A stretch of DNA of 64,000 nt, from the NCBI GenBank assembly GCA_023399155.1, contig JAEWQP010000016.1:124001-188000 (forward strand), read 5' to 3'. This stretch comes from Verrucomicrobiota bacterium. Lineage in GTDB: Bacteria; Verrucomicrobiota; Verrucomicrobiia; Opitutales; Opitutaceae. The translations under genes and the position numbers were made by a program. The notes below the pieces were generated by a model that was not told the origin of the DNA, ran no database searches, and was given only the letters and a program-made list of their open reading frames with translations. Below, piece by piece: positions 1 through 8,777 of the stretch (its first letter is position 1; each line of letters opens with the position of its first letter).

Positions 1-1860
1 GGGATCGAGGGTCACGGCCTCGAGCACGCCCGGAGAGCTCTCGAGATCGCCGACAAAGAACTCGCCCATGCGGCGCCGCACCTGCTCGGAAAGGTCATCC
101 GGGTTCTTGGATACGTGTGCGAAATCCGCCACGGCCTCGAGCACGAGGGGCAGGTTGCGCACGGAGATGCCCTCGCGCAGCAGGTTCTGCAGCACGCGCT
201 GGATCACGCCGATGTTGACGAGGTCGGGCAGGAGCTCCGCCACGAGCGTGGGATGCTTCGTCTTGACCACGTCGACCAGCGCCTGGACGTCCTGGCGCGT
301 GAGCAGGTGATGGGCGTGCTGGCGGAGGGCCTCGGAAAGGTGGGTGACCATGACCGAGCTCGCGTCGACCACGGAGTAGCCGTTGATCTCGGCCGATTTC
401 CGCTCCTCCTCGCCGATCCAGACCGCGTCGATGCCGAAGACCGGCTCGACGGTCGGGATGCCGCGCAGCTGCACCTTGCTGCCGCCGACGTTCATGGCGA
501 GCCAGCGCTTCGGCATCAGGCGGCTGCGGCCGATCTCCTTGCCGCGAAGCAGGAACCGGTACTCGTTTGTATCCAGTTCGAGATTATCACGCACCGCGAT
601 CGGCGGCACGACGAGACCGAGCTCGCGGGCGATGGTCTTGCGCACGCCAGTGATGCGGTCGAGCAGGTCGCCGTTCTGGGCCCGGTCGGCCAGTGCCACC
701 ACATTGTAGCCGAGCTCGATGGCGAACGGTTCGCTCTCGATGAGCTTCTCGAACTCCGCGCCCAGGGCGGACGGCGCGGGGGCGGCGCCGGGGGCGGGGG
801 CGCCGGCGGGCCCGGACGTGGCGCGGCCGGCCTCGGCCTTGGCCGGAAGAGCGGTCTCCGCGGCGGCGAGCTGCTCGGCCGCGCGCTTCTTGCGCAGCGA
901 CCAGCCGAGAAATCCGGTGAAGGCGGAGGTGATGAGGAAGGGTACCATCGGCATGCCCGGCACGATCGCAAACATCCCGAGCATCGCCGAAAGCACGAGC
1001 ATCGCGCGAGGATAGGCCGTGAGCTGGCCGGTGATGTGCGAGCCCAGATCGTCGGTGTTCGACGTGCGCGTGACGAGCACACCCGCGGCGAGCGAAACGA
1101 TCAGCGCGGGAATCTGCGAGACCAGGCCGTCGCCGATCGAGAGCAGCGTGAACTTCTCCATCGACTCGGTCACCGAGAGATCCATCTGCAGCACGCCGAT
1201 GATGATGCCGCCGACCACGTTGATCAGCGTGATGATGATGCCCGCCATGGCATCGCCGCGCACGAACTTCGAGGCGCCGTCCATCGCGCCGTAAAAGTCG
1301 GCCTCCTTCTGGATCTTCAACCGGCGCTTCGTGGCCGTGCCCTCGTCGATCAGGCCCGCGTTCAGTTCGGCGTCGATCGCCATCTGCTTGCCGGGCATCG
1401 CATCGAGGGTGAAGCGCGCGGCCACCTCGGCGATGCGCCCCGCGCCCTTCGTGATCACGACGAAGTTGATCACGACCAGGATCAGGAACACCACCGAGCC
1501 GACCACGTAGTTGCCGCGCACGACAAAACTGCCGAACGCCTCGATCACGTCACCGGCGAAGCCGTCGAGGAGGATGAGGCGCGTGGACGCGATGTTCAGC
1601 CCCAGGCGGAAGAGCGTGACGCCGAGCAGGATCGTGGGAAAACTGGAGAACTCCGGCGCGTCCTTCACGTAGATGATCGTGAGCAGGATGAGCAGCGAGA
1701 TGCCGATGCTCCCGGCGAGCAGCACATCGAGCAGCGCGGCCGGCACCGGGATGATCATCAGCACCACCGTGCCGAAGAGCGCGGCGGTGAGCATGAGGTC
1801 TCCGCTGGTGAGCAGACTGGCGAGACCGCGACGTTTGGGCAGGGAGGTGGGGTTGCTCAT
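1..1860 (-). CDS. flhA: Flagellar biosynthesis protein FlhA (3' end outside window)
   Basis: The minus strand reads open from an ATG at 1860 to base 1, giving about 620 residues with no stop, so the C-terminus lies outside the window. The N-terminal half is hydrophobic with several membrane helices and contains the FHIPEP-family stretch with IAEVAARFTLDAMPGKQMAI. A cytoplasmic part follows after an Ala/Pro-rich linker. FlhA is the large export-gate subunit of the flagellar type III secretion system; it docks chaperone-substrate complexes and couples export to proton flow. Full-length members have about 690-700 residues, so roughly 70-80 are missing. Its start overlaps the flhB stop as ATGA, which indicates translational coupling. 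Confidence 0.95.
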   Translation of the reverse strand, partial: MSNPTSLPKRRGLASLLTSGDLMLTAALFGTVVLMIIPVPAALLDVLLAGSIGISLLILLTIIYVKDAPEFSSFPTILLGVTLFRLGLNIASTRLILLDGFAGDVIEAFGSFVVRGNYVVGSVVFLILVVINFVVITKGAGRIAEVAARFTLDAMPGKQMAIDAELNAGLIDEGTATKRRLKIQKEADFYGAMDGASKFVRGDAMAGIIITLINVVGGIIIGVLQMDLSVTESMEKFTLLSIGDGLVSQIPALIVSLAAGVLVTRTSNTDDLGSHITGQLTAYPRAMLVLSAMLGMFAIVPGMPMVPFLITSAFTGFLGWSLRKKRAAEQLAAAETALPAKAEAGRATSGPAGAPAPGAAPAPSALGAEFEKLIESEPFAIELGYNVVALADRAQNGDLLDRITGVRKTIARELGLVVPPIAVRDNLELDTNEYRFLLRGKEIGRSRLMPKRWLAMNVGGSKVQLRGIPTVEPVFGIDAVWIGEEERKSAEINGYSVVDASSVMVTHLSEALRQHAHHLLTRQDVQALVDVVKTKHPTLVAELLPDLVNIGVIQRVLQNLLREGISVRNLPLVLEAVADFAHVSKNPDDLSEQVRRRMGEFFVGDLESSPGVLEAVTLDP

Positions 1861-2957
1861 GCGAGGAAGCCGAGGCGGCGGGCCTTGAGCCGGTGGAAGT
1901 AGTAGCGATGCGTGCGGTAGACGAAGCCGAGGATCTCGGCCACGGCCTGGTAGAGCTGGACGGGGATCTCCTTGCCCACCTGGCCGTACTTGTAGAGCGC
2001 GCGGGCGACGGGCCGGTTCTCGACCATCGGCACCTCGTGGCGGGCGGCGAGTTCCTTGATCCGCCGCGCGAATACATCACGACCGCGCGCCACGACGACG
2101 GGGGCGCGGTCGCGTCCGCGCTCGTACTTCAACGCCACGGCGAAGTGCGTCGGGTTTGTCACCACCACGTCGGCGGTCGGCACCGCCTGGAGCATCTGGT
2201 GCTGGAGCAGCCGGCGCGCGAGGGCGCGCTGCGCGGCCTTCACATGCGGGTCGATCTCCTGGTTTTTGCGCTCCTGCTTGACCTCCTCCTTCGTCATCAT
2301 GAGGTCCTTGTTGGTCTTGCGCCAGGCGTGCACGTAGCTGATCACCGCGATGATCGACACGGCCACGGCGATGCGCACCAGCATGTAGAGCGTGGTGTCG
2401 CCGATGAACTCGCCCACGTGGCTGACGGCGACAGGGGTGTAGAAGATCGGGTCGTCGAGGATGCGGCTGATGGCGGCCCAGAGCACGGCGCTGAGCGCCG
2501 CGAGCTTGAGGAGATCGATCCCGAGGCGCACGAGCACCTCCTTCGAGACAACCCGCTGGAATCCGTTGACCGGGTTCAGCCGGTCCCATTTCAGCTCGAG
2601 CACCTTGGGCGTGAGGCGAAAGCCCGACTGCATGCCGCCGGCCACGACGCCGGCGAACATGGCCGCGGCGACGATCGGAAAGATCAGCCCGCCCATGAAC
2701 AGGAACGCCTGCTGCGCCCAGAAACCCACGCCGACGGTGGAGATCTCGAAGCGCTGGAGGTTGCCAAGGACGTAGGCGCCCAGTCCCATCACGCGGCTGG
2801 CCACGCCCGGCATGGCGAACACGAGCGTGACGAATGCGGCGATCAGGCTCAATGCCACCGCCACATCCGGAGACTGCGCGAACTGCCCGTTCTGAAACGC
2901 GTCGTCGCGCCGCTTCGCGGTCGCCTGCTCGGTCTTGCTGGCTTGGTCCTCGGCCAT
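1857..2957 (-). CDS. flhB: Flagellar export switch protein FlhB
   Basis: The product has 366 residues. The N-terminus is charged (MAEDQASKTEQATAKRR), four hydrophobic helices span about residues 30-215, and a cytoplasmic domain carries the self-cleavage motif NPTH at 268-271. In this family cleavage between N and P switches the export apparatus from rod/hook substrates to filament substrates. Length and motif are typical and nothing appears broken. It lies four bases downstream of fliR and overlaps flhA as ATGA, within the large flagellar operon. Confidence 0.96.
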   Translation of the reverse strand: MAEDQASKTEQATAKRRDDAFQNGQFAQSPDVAVALSLIAAFVTLVFAMPGVASRVMGLGAYVLGNLQRFEISTVGVGFWAQQAFLFMGGLIFPIVAAAMFAGVVAGGMQSGFRLTPKVLELKWDRLNPVNGFQRVVSKEVLVRLGIDLLKLAALSAVLWAAISRILDDPIFYTPVAVSHVGEFIGDTTLYMLVRIAVAVSIIAVISYVHAWRKTNKDLMMTKEEVKQERKNQEIDPHVKAAQRALARRLLQHQMLQAVPTADVVVTNPTHFAVALKYERGRDRAPVVVARGRDVFARRIKELAARHEVPMVENRPVARALYKYGQVGKEIPVQLYQAVAEILGFVYRTHRYYFHRLKARRLGFLA

Positions 2958-2961
2958 GGCG

Positions 2962-3726
2962 TCAGCGCAGCCCGAAGGGCAGGAAATGCAGCATCAGCTC
3001 GGGCGCGGCGTCGAGCTCCTGCACGATGTAGTGGGTGATCAACCCGATGGAGAGCGCGAGCATCGCCATGCCGGCCACGATGCGCGCGGAGAAACTCAGG
3101 ATGAACACGTTCATGCGCGGCACCACGCGGCCGAGCACGGAGAAGGTGAGGTTGACGAGGAAGTTCGTCGCCATGACCGGCGCCGACATGAGCAGCCCCA
3201 GCGTGAAGAGGCGGGCGGTGTGCCGGATCGCCGTGGAGACGAAGGCCGTGTCCGCCACCTGGAGGCCCGGCGGGACGAGTTCGAAACTGCGCGCGAACGC
3301 GAAGAACACGGCGTAATGCGCGCCGGATACGAAGATGAGGAGACCGAGATAGAACAAGCCCGTTCCAAGCGGGTTTCCGGCAGTCCCGGCCTCGGGATTG
3401 AACTCGGGGGCGGGGTTCAGGCCGATCTCGACCGAGAGGATCTGCGTGGCGACATCGAGCGCGAAGAAGACCAGCCGCACCGCGAGGCCCATGAGCAGCC
3501 CGATCGCCGTCTCCTTCGAGACGAGGAGCACCACCTCGAGCAGGCTGGTCGGCTGGATCGCAACCTCCGCCGCATACGGCATCACGATCCAGCCGAGCAG
3601 CGCGGCGAACGCGATCCGCATCGTCCGCGGCACGGAGCGGACGACGAACAGGGGGAGCACGATCAGCAGGGCGCTGGCCCGGAAGGTCGTGAGCATCCAC
3701 AGGAACATGTCGGCGCTGTCGAACAC
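2962..3726 (-). CDS. fliR: Flagellar biosynthesis protein FliR
   Basis: This 254-residue integral membrane protein has about six hydrophobic segments. It carries FliR-family features such as the VRSVPRTMRIAFAALL stretch and the conserved end of the last helix. FliR forms the core of the flagellar export gate with FliP and FliQ, and family members are about 250-260 residues. A gap of about 120 bases separates it from fliQ upstream, the longest break in the 3' half of an otherwise tightly packed operon. I see no gene in that gap. Confidence 0.94.
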   Translation of the reverse strand: MFDSADMFLWMLTTFRASALLIVLPLFVVRSVPRTMRIAFAALLGWIVMPYAAEVAIQPTSLLEVVLLVSKETAIGLLMGLAVRLVFFALDVATQILSVEIGLNPAPEFNPEAGTAGNPLGTGLFYLGLLIFVSGAHYAVFFAFARSFELVPPGLQVADTAFVSTAIRHTARLFTLGLLMSAPVMATNFLVNLTFSVLGRVVPRMNVFILSFSARIVAGMAMLALSIGLITHYIVQELDAAPELMLHFLPFGLR

Positions 3727-3846
3727 GGGGGAAATTCGGAGGGGGTCGGGAGTCAGGATCAGGGGCCGGATGGTGGAGCGATTCGCGGGCCGGAGTCTTT
3801 CGCGTTGTCCTTCTGCGGGTTTGCGCGGCGACGGGAATCTCTCCCC

Positions 3847-4116
3847 CTACCGGGTGATCTCCGGGAAGCGGTTCACGACGGCGACCGTGAACTCCATCAG
3901 CGTGCGCATCAGCCAGTGCGCCGATACGAGCATCACCGCGGCGACCGCGACCAGCTTGGGCACGAAGGCGAGCGTCTGCTCATGGATGCTGGTCACGGCC
4001 TGGATGAGGCTGATGACAAGGCCCACGGCCATGGCCGTGATGAGGATCGGCGCCACCAGCAGCAGCGCGTGGGTGACGGTGAACCGGAAGAGCTCGATGC
4101 CGGCCTCGATGTTCAT
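3847..4116 (-). CDS. fliQ: Flagellar biosynthesis protein FliQ
   Basis: The product is 89 residues with two long hydrophobic helices (about 15-37 and 52-75) and the family pattern VGLVISLIQAVTSIHEQTL. FliQ is a small export-gate subunit that assembles around the FliP5-FliR1 core. I chose the ATG at 4116 because it overlaps the fliP stop as ATGA and gives the normal family length. Longer open-frame extensions upstream run into fliP in another frame and are not coding. Confidence 0.94.
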   Translation of the reverse strand: MNIEAGIELFRFTVTHALLLVAPILITAMAVGLVISLIQAVTSIHEQTLAFVPKLVAVAAVMLVSAHWLMRTLMEFTVAVVNRFPEITR

Positions 4117-4913
4117 ACGTGAAAGCTCTCCACCAGCGACCGGACGACGAGCGACCATCCGTCGACGAGGACGAACAGCAGCAGCTTGAACGGCAGTGAC
4201 ACGACGACGGGCGGCATCATCATCATGCCCATGCTCATCAGCGTCGTCGCGACGAGGAAGTCGATGATGATGAAGGGCAGGAACACCAGGAACCCCATCT
4301 GAAAGGCGTTGCGCAGCTCGCTCATCACAAACGCCGGCACGACGATGCGCATGGGCAGCTCGCTGGCGCGCGTGGGACCCTGCCGCGCCAGCTCGAGAAA
4401 GAACTCGATGTCGGAGACCCGGGTCTGCTTCAGCATGAACTGCTTGAGCGGCTCCGCGCCGCGCTCGAGCGCCTGCTGCGAGGTCATCTCCTTGGCGAAG
4501 TACGGCTGGACGGCGTCCGTATTCATCCGGTCGAATACGGGCTGCATGATGTAGAAGGTGAGGATCATCCCGAGCCCGACGATGATCTGGTTGGACGGCG
4601 CCTGGTGCACGCCCAGCGCGGTTCGCACGAAGCCGAGCACGATCACGATCCGGGTGAAGCTCGTCATGAGGATGACGATCGACGGCCCGAGCGTGAGCAG
4701 CGTCATCAGCAGCAGGATCTGGATCGAGACGCCAAGATCCGGCGTGGCGCCCTCCCCTCCCGCAACCGAGATGCTGATCTGCGCGCCGCCGCCGGAGGGC
4801 TGGGCCTCCGGGAGCGTCGGCACCGGCGGGTTCGCCGTCTGCGCGAGGGCCGGACCGGCGAGGAACGCACCCGCCAGCACGAGCATCAGAACGATGGATA
4901 CGATGCGTTTCAC
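4113..4913 (-). CDS. fliP: Flagellar biosynthesis protein FliP
   Basis: The product has 266 residues. It begins with a cleavable signal peptide (about residues 1-24, ending near GPALAQ), followed by a Pro/Gly-rich mature N-terminus and four membrane helices. The family signatures MTSFTRIVIVLGFVRTALG and FVMSELRNAFQMGF are present. FliP forms the pentameric export-gate channel with FliR and FliQ. Its stop overlaps the fliQ start, and it starts next to the fliO stop, giving the usual fliO-P-Q-R order. Confidence 0.96.
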   Translation of the reverse strand: MKRIVSIVLMLVLAGAFLAGPALAQTANPPVPTLPEAQPSGGGAQISISVAGGEGATPDLGVSIQILLLMTLLTLGPSIVILMTSFTRIVIVLGFVRTALGVHQAPSNQIIVGLGMILTFYIMQPVFDRMNTDAVQPYFAKEMTSQQALERGAEPLKQFMLKQTRVSDIEFFLELARQGPTRASELPMRIVVPAFVMSELRNAFQMGFLVFLPFIIIDFLVATTLMSMGMMMMPPVVVSLPFKLLLFVLVDGWSLVVRSLVESFHV

Positions 4914-5416
4914 CGGTGCGACTCGGGGCTCCTCGGGATGAACGGGATGCTGCGCTCCTCATCGTCGACCGCACCGCCGGCGAGACCCGCCATGCCCGGA
5001 GCCAGCGGCGTGAGGTAGTCGATCCGGCCCTGGCAGACGCCGAGCAGCATCTTCGCCTCCTCGTACTCGACCACCATGAGGAACTGGCGGTTGCCGAGCA
5101 TCTTTGTCTCCAGAACCTTGAGACGCCCTTCGCTCTTGCTGAAGGGCCGGGGCAGCGAGCCGCGCCGGACCAGGAGCCAGGCGCCGCCCACGAGCATTCC
5201 CAGCACGGCGATGTAGCCCGCGGCCTGGCCGAATCCCACGCCCGTGGCGGGGGGTGAGAACGGGTTCGGCGCGTCGGCGGCCTGCGTCTGCGCCGCGGGT
5301 GCGGCGCCGCGCGGATAGATCACCTCGGCGGGATCGGCGGCCTGCGACTGGGCGCGGCCGGCAGGCGCCGCTCCGAGCATCACAGCCAGGAACGCGGCGT
5401 AGAGCACGGCCTTCAT
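4910..5416 (-). CDS. fliO: Flagellar biosynthesis protein FliO
   Basis: The product has 168 residues: a signal-peptide-like N-terminus, an Ala/Pro-rich linker, one membrane helix (about 70-92) and a basic cytoplasmic domain containing RLKVLETKMLGNRQFLMVVE, typical of FliO. FliO helps assemble the FliP ring. The start at 5416 overlaps the fliN stop as ATGA, and the stop overlaps the fliP start. The frame stays open further upstream, but that region is fliN in another frame. Confidence 0.88.
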   Translation of the reverse strand: MKAVLYAAFLAVMLGAAPAGRAQSQAADPAEVIYPRGAAPAAQTQAADAPNPFSPPATGVGFGQAAGYIAVLGMLVGGAWLLVRRGSLPRPFSKSEGRLKVLETKMLGNRQFLMVVEYEEAKMLLGVCQGRIDYLTPLAPGMAGLAGGAVDDEERSIPFIPRSPESHR

Positions 5417-5676
5417 GACGGGGCCTGGCCGATGATTTCCGTGATCTTGATACCGAAGGCGTCCTCGACCACGACCACCTCGCCGTAGGCGATGAGCTTG
5501 TCGTTGACGTAGAGGCCCACGGGATCGCGCGCCTGCTGGTCGAGTTGAATGACGGTTCCGGGCGTCATCTCCAGGATCTGCTTCATCGGGAGCTGGCAGG
5601 AGCCGAGCTTGACCGTGAGCTTCACCTTGACGTCCAGTACCAGTTCGAGAGCTTTGGGATCCAACGTGGCGTCCAT
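5413..5676 (-). CDS. fliN: Flagellar motor switch protein FliN
   Basis: This is an 87-residue SpoA-domain protein with the family core LDVKVKLTVKLGSCQLPMKQ and the ending VVVEDAFGIKITEII. FliN forms the lower C-ring with FliM and takes part in switching and export-substrate docking. The short form, with almost nothing before the SpoA domain, is common. The ATG overlaps the fliM stop by one base (TAATG). Confidence 0.95.
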   Translation of the reverse strand: MDATLDPKALELVLDVKVKLTVKLGSCQLPMKQILEMTPGTVIQLDQQARDPVGLYVNDKLIAYGEVVVVEDAFGIKITEIIGQAPS

Positions 5677-6710
5677 TACACGTCCTCCGGGTGGAGTATT
5701 TCGTCGATGCGGATGGCGAGCCGGCCGTCTTCAACGCCGACCTCGCCGATGAATTTGGTCGCGTCACCCACGCGCATGCGGGTGTCGCGAAGGATCTCGC
5801 GGGGCAGGCGCACGACGTGGCCGGCCTTGAGGTTGATCACCTCGCGCAGCGAGAGCTGGCAGGCATCCCATTCCGCCGACATGCGGATCGGGATGGCGTT
5901 GTAAGTGGCGCGCCAGGCGCCGTGGCGTCTGGACCGCGAGGCATCGGAGACCTCGGGCTGCCGGGCCGCCGCGATCGAGCGCAGGAACCCCTCCACCGAA
6001 GGCAGCGGGATGGCGATCTGGACGCGCTCCGTGCAGTCGCCCAGCGAGCCCTCGAGCACCACCACCAGCATCACCGTATCGCTGGCGGAGGACTGCAGAT
6101 AGCGGCCGCCGCTCTCGCGCCCGACGATCGCCGGGTTCATCTTGTGATCGGAGCCCCACATGCGGCACCACTCCTCGAGGATGACCAGGAGCGTGTCGTC
6201 GAGAAGGTTCATCTCGATCTCGGTCATGTGCTCGGGGATCTTCACCGAGTGGCCCTTGCCGCCGAGCATGCGGTCGACGATGGTGTGGCCGAGGCGCAGG
6301 CTTGTATCCAGCACGCCGACACCGGCGAGCGGATCCATCTTGAAGAGGACGACGTGGCTGGGGTTGGCCACGGTGGCCGCGAAGCGCTTGTAGACCGCGG
6401 CGGCGATGCGCTGGACCTTCAGTGAGAAGTCCATGCGCAGGAAAATGGAGAGGCGCGCGGAGACGAAGGAGACGAACTCGTCGTGACGCTGGCGGAGCAC
6501 GCGCAGCACCGGCTCGTCGATCGCCAGCGGGTTGGAGAAATCGTGGGACTCGACGCGCGGTGGCGCGTCCTCGGGGAAGACGTCGCCGGAGTGCCGGAAG
6601 ACCGGCGGGGCCTTCTCGACCGCGCTCGCGGCCTCGGCCATCAGCCGGTCGATGTCCGACTGGCTGAGGACGTCGCTGCCGCCCGGCTTGTTCTGTTCGG
6701 GACCCGCCAT
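5676..6710 (-). CDS. fliM: Flagellar motor switch protein FliM
   Basis: The product has 344 residues. The N-terminal LSQSDIDRLMA (about residues 15-25) matches the CheY-P-binding peptide of FliM. A CheC-like middle domain and a C-terminal SpoA domain (LSLREVINLKAGHVVRLP) follow. FliM joins FliG to FliN in the C-ring and receives the chemotaxis signal. The intact CheY-binding peptide implies a CheY encoded elsewhere, since none lies in this window. Confidence 0.95.
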   Translation of the reverse strand: MAGPEQNKPGGSDVLSQSDIDRLMAEAASAVEKAPPVFRHSGDVFPEDAPPRVESHDFSNPLAIDEPVLRVLRQRHDEFVSFVSARLSIFLRMDFSLKVQRIAAAVYKRFAATVANPSHVVLFKMDPLAGVGVLDTSLRLGHTIVDRMLGGKGHSVKIPEHMTEIEMNLLDDTLLVILEEWCRMWGSDHKMNPAIVGRESGGRYLQSSASDTVMLVVVLEGSLGDCTERVQIAIPLPSVEGFLRSIAAARQPEVSDASRSRRHGAWRATYNAIPIRMSAEWDACQLSLREVINLKAGHVVRLPREILRDTRMRVGDATKFIGEVGVEDGRLAIRIDEILHPEDV

Positions 6711-6711
6711 G

Positions 6712-7269
6712 TTATTGGATGACGAACTCCGAGAAGTAGATCTCCTCGACCACGCGGTCGCGGAGCACGGCTTCCATCGCGTAGATGATCTCGTTGCTCA
6801 CCTTGCTCTTCGCACCCGGATCCTCGAGATCGGCGAGCGAGAGGCGCGCGAGCACGCCGATGGTCGCATCGAGCAGCTTGGCGCGGTTCTCCTCCGCCAG
6901 CTTGGGAAACTCCGGCTTCGAGCTGTAGGCGGTGAAAGTCACCTTGATGTAGCGGCTGCGCATCGACCCGGAGAGATTGCTGACGATGTCCTTGAACTCG
7001 TAGGGAACCGTCGCCTCCTTCTTCGCCGCGTCCCGGCCGGTCGCCGGCCCGGCGACCGCTGCGCCGTGTGTCGCCGCCCCGGACGCGCCGGCGGCCGCGA
7101 AGCGCTTCTCGAGCTGCGGCGCGATGACGAACATCGCCATCGCGTACGAAAGCGCGGGCACGAGCACGACCACGGCGATGACCGGCATCCAGGCCGACAT
7201 CCCGCCGCCCGTCCCCGCAACCGCGACCGCTGCCGCGCCCTTCTCGCCTGGAGCTTCCTTCTCCGCCAT
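6712..7269 (-). CDS. fliL: Flagellar basal body-associated protein FliL
   Basis: The product has 185 residues: a short cytoplasmic tail, one membrane helix (about 26-50), an Ala/Gly-rich linker, and a periplasmic domain with the FliL ending in which EAVLRDRVVEEIYFSEFVIQ closes the protein. FliL associates with the stator and supports torque, although no motAB is present here. It is one base from fliM. The sequence is a normal family member. Confidence 0.9.
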   Translation of the reverse strand: MAEKEAPGEKGAAAVAVAGTGGGMSAWMPVIAVVVLVPALSYAMAMFVIAPQLEKRFAAAGASGAATHGAAVAGPATGRDAAKKEATVPYEFKDIVSNLSGSMRSRYIKVTFTAYSSKPEFPKLAEENRAKLLDATIGVLARLSLADLEDPGAKSKVSNEIIYAMEAVLRDRVVEEIYFSEFVIQ

Positions 7270-7301
7270 GTGTATCCTTTCCCTGGAGTCGCCCGGTGGG
7301 G

Positions 7302-8300
7302 CTACCGCTTGAGGTTGACGACCTCCTGGAGGATGTCGTCGGAAACCGTGATGATGCGCGAACCCGCCTGGAAGCTGCGCTGCGTGGTGATCATGTTCGC
7401 GAACTCCTCGGTCAGATCGACGTTGGAGAGTTCGAGCGTGCCGCCGCGGATCTCGCCCAGGCCGTAGCTACCCGGCGTGTTGTCCGCGACCGTCATGTTC
7501 GGGGTGCCGATGATGCCGGCGGCCTCGAAGCCGCTGAACAGGTTGGCGCCCTCGCGCACCAGCGCGGTCGGGTCGCGGAAGTCCATGAGGAGCACGCGGC
7601 CGGCGACGAACTCGTCGCCGTTGGTGAAGCGCACGTTGAGGTCGCCGTTCGGGTTGAAGGCGAACGAGACCATGCGCGGCGCGCTCAGGTAGACCTCCTG
7701 GTCGGTGAATGCGCCGCCGGTGCTGTTGCTCAGCCGGCCGAGCGTGGTGCCGTCGTAGGTCGGGTTGAAGTCGATCTGCATGTCGCCCACGCCGGAGGCG
7801 GCGACGAAGGTGGGCGAGTATTCAAGTTGTCCATTCACCACAGTGGCGTCGTAGGTGACGTAGCCGCCGCTGAGGCCCTGGAGGCGGTAGCCGTCGTTGG
7901 AGGTGAGGAAGCCGCGGTCGTCAGTGCGGAAGTCGCCGGCGCGCGTGGCGTAGAGACGGCCGTTGCGCGCATCCTGCAGCTGGAAGAAACCCGAACCGGA
8001 GACGGCGAGGTCGGTGGACTGGCCCGTGGTGGTGAGGCCGCCCTGAAGGAAGCTGGTCTGCACGCCGGCGATCTGGACGCCCAGGCCGACCTGCGAGGCC
8101 GCGGCGTTGGAGCCGTTGCCGTCGGCAGGCGATGTCGAGGGCTGGCGGAGGAACTGGCTGAACGAGTCGGTGTACTTCGTGCGCGACCCCTTGAACGCGG
8201 TTGAGTTGACGTTGGCGATGTTGTTGCCGATCACCTCGAGACCGCGCGCGAAATTGCGCAGGGCGCTGATGCCGCTGTTGAGTGAACCGATGAGGGCCAT
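7302..8300 (-). CDS. flgE: Flagellar hook protein FlgE
   Basis: The product has 332 residues. It has the rod/hook N-terminal signature (SGISALRNFARGLEVIGNNI, then ANVNSTAFKGSR) and the matching C-terminus (VDLTEEFANMITTQRSFQAG). It sits directly after flgD, which with its length and central insert points to hook protein rather than FlgG or FlgF. It is shorter than the roughly 400-residue enterobacterial FlgE because the central surface domains are reduced. The 32-base gap to fliL contains no gene. Confidence 0.9.
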   Translation of the reverse strand: MALIGSLNSGISALRNFARGLEVIGNNIANVNSTAFKGSRTKYTDSFSQFLRQPSTSPADGNGSNAAASQVGLGVQIAGVQTSFLQGGLTTTGQSTDLAVSGSGFFQLQDARNGRLYATRAGDFRTDDRGFLTSNDGYRLQGLSGGYVTYDATVVNGQLEYSPTFVAASGVGDMQIDFNPTYDGTTLGRLSNSTGGAFTDQEVYLSAPRMVSFAFNPNGDLNVRFTNGDEFVAGRVLLMDFRDPTALVREGANLFSGFEAAGIIGTPNMTVADNTPGSYGLGEIRGGTLELSNVDLTEEFANMITTQRSFQAGSRIITVSDDILQEVVNLKR

Positions 8301-8335
8301 GATGGGATGGGAATTGGGGTTTCGCGTGGCGCGGC

Positions 8336-8758
8336 TCAGCCGGCCACCTCGATGCGCAGGATGTTGTTGGCGGGGTAGTCGATGCCGTCGATCGTGACCT
8401 GGGTCTGCCCGTCCTTGGTGTGGATGGCGGTGGCCAGGCCGGTAATCTGATCCTCGCCCGATTGCACCGTGACGTTGCGACCGAGCACGTTCTGCACGGT
8501 CATGAAGCCCTGCTGGGCCGAGAACGCGCTGAAGCTCGAGGCAAGCGTGCTCATGGACTCGAGCGTGCTGAAGCTCGCCATCTGCGCGATGTACTCGGTG
8601 TTTTCCATCGGGCTGAGGGGATCCTGGTTGGCGAGCTGCGTCGCGAGCAGGGAGAAGAAATCCTCCTGACCGAGCGACTTCTTCACCGCGCGCGCGGTGG
8701 TGTCGCCGGTGTACGCGTTGTTTGCTGACGTGGCTGCGCTGGTGGCGTCGACTGCCAT
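8336..8758 (-). CDS. flgD: Flagellar hook assembly protein FlgD
   Basis: The product has 140 residues. The conserved FlgD core, with GQEDFFSLLATQLANQDPLS and MENTEYIAQMASFSTLESM, lies in residues 30-75, followed by a short tail. FlgD is the hook cap or scaffold that allows FlgE to polymerise. The ATG at 8758 was chosen because it gives the normal N-terminus; the frame stays open further upstream but only through the fliK 3' end. It is shorter than classical FlgD (about 220 residues) because it lacks the FnIII/tudor-like C-terminal domains, a common minimal form. Confidence 0.9.
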   Translation of the reverse strand: MAVDATSAATSANNAYTGDTTARAVKKSLGQEDFFSLLATQLANQDPLSPMENTEYIAQMASFSTLESMSTLASSFSAFSAQQGFMTVQNVLGRNVTVQSGEDQITGLATAIHTKDGQTQVTIDGIDYPANNILRIEVAG

Positions 8759-8777
8759 GGTGGGGATCTCCTTCGGG

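Noticed and set aside
115..1902. Plus-strand open frame of 595 codons opposite flhA
   Set aside because: Sequence is His/Arg/Asp-rich with no domain and exactly antisense to flhA, which has clear family motifs. Long antisense frames are expected in GC-rich DNA.
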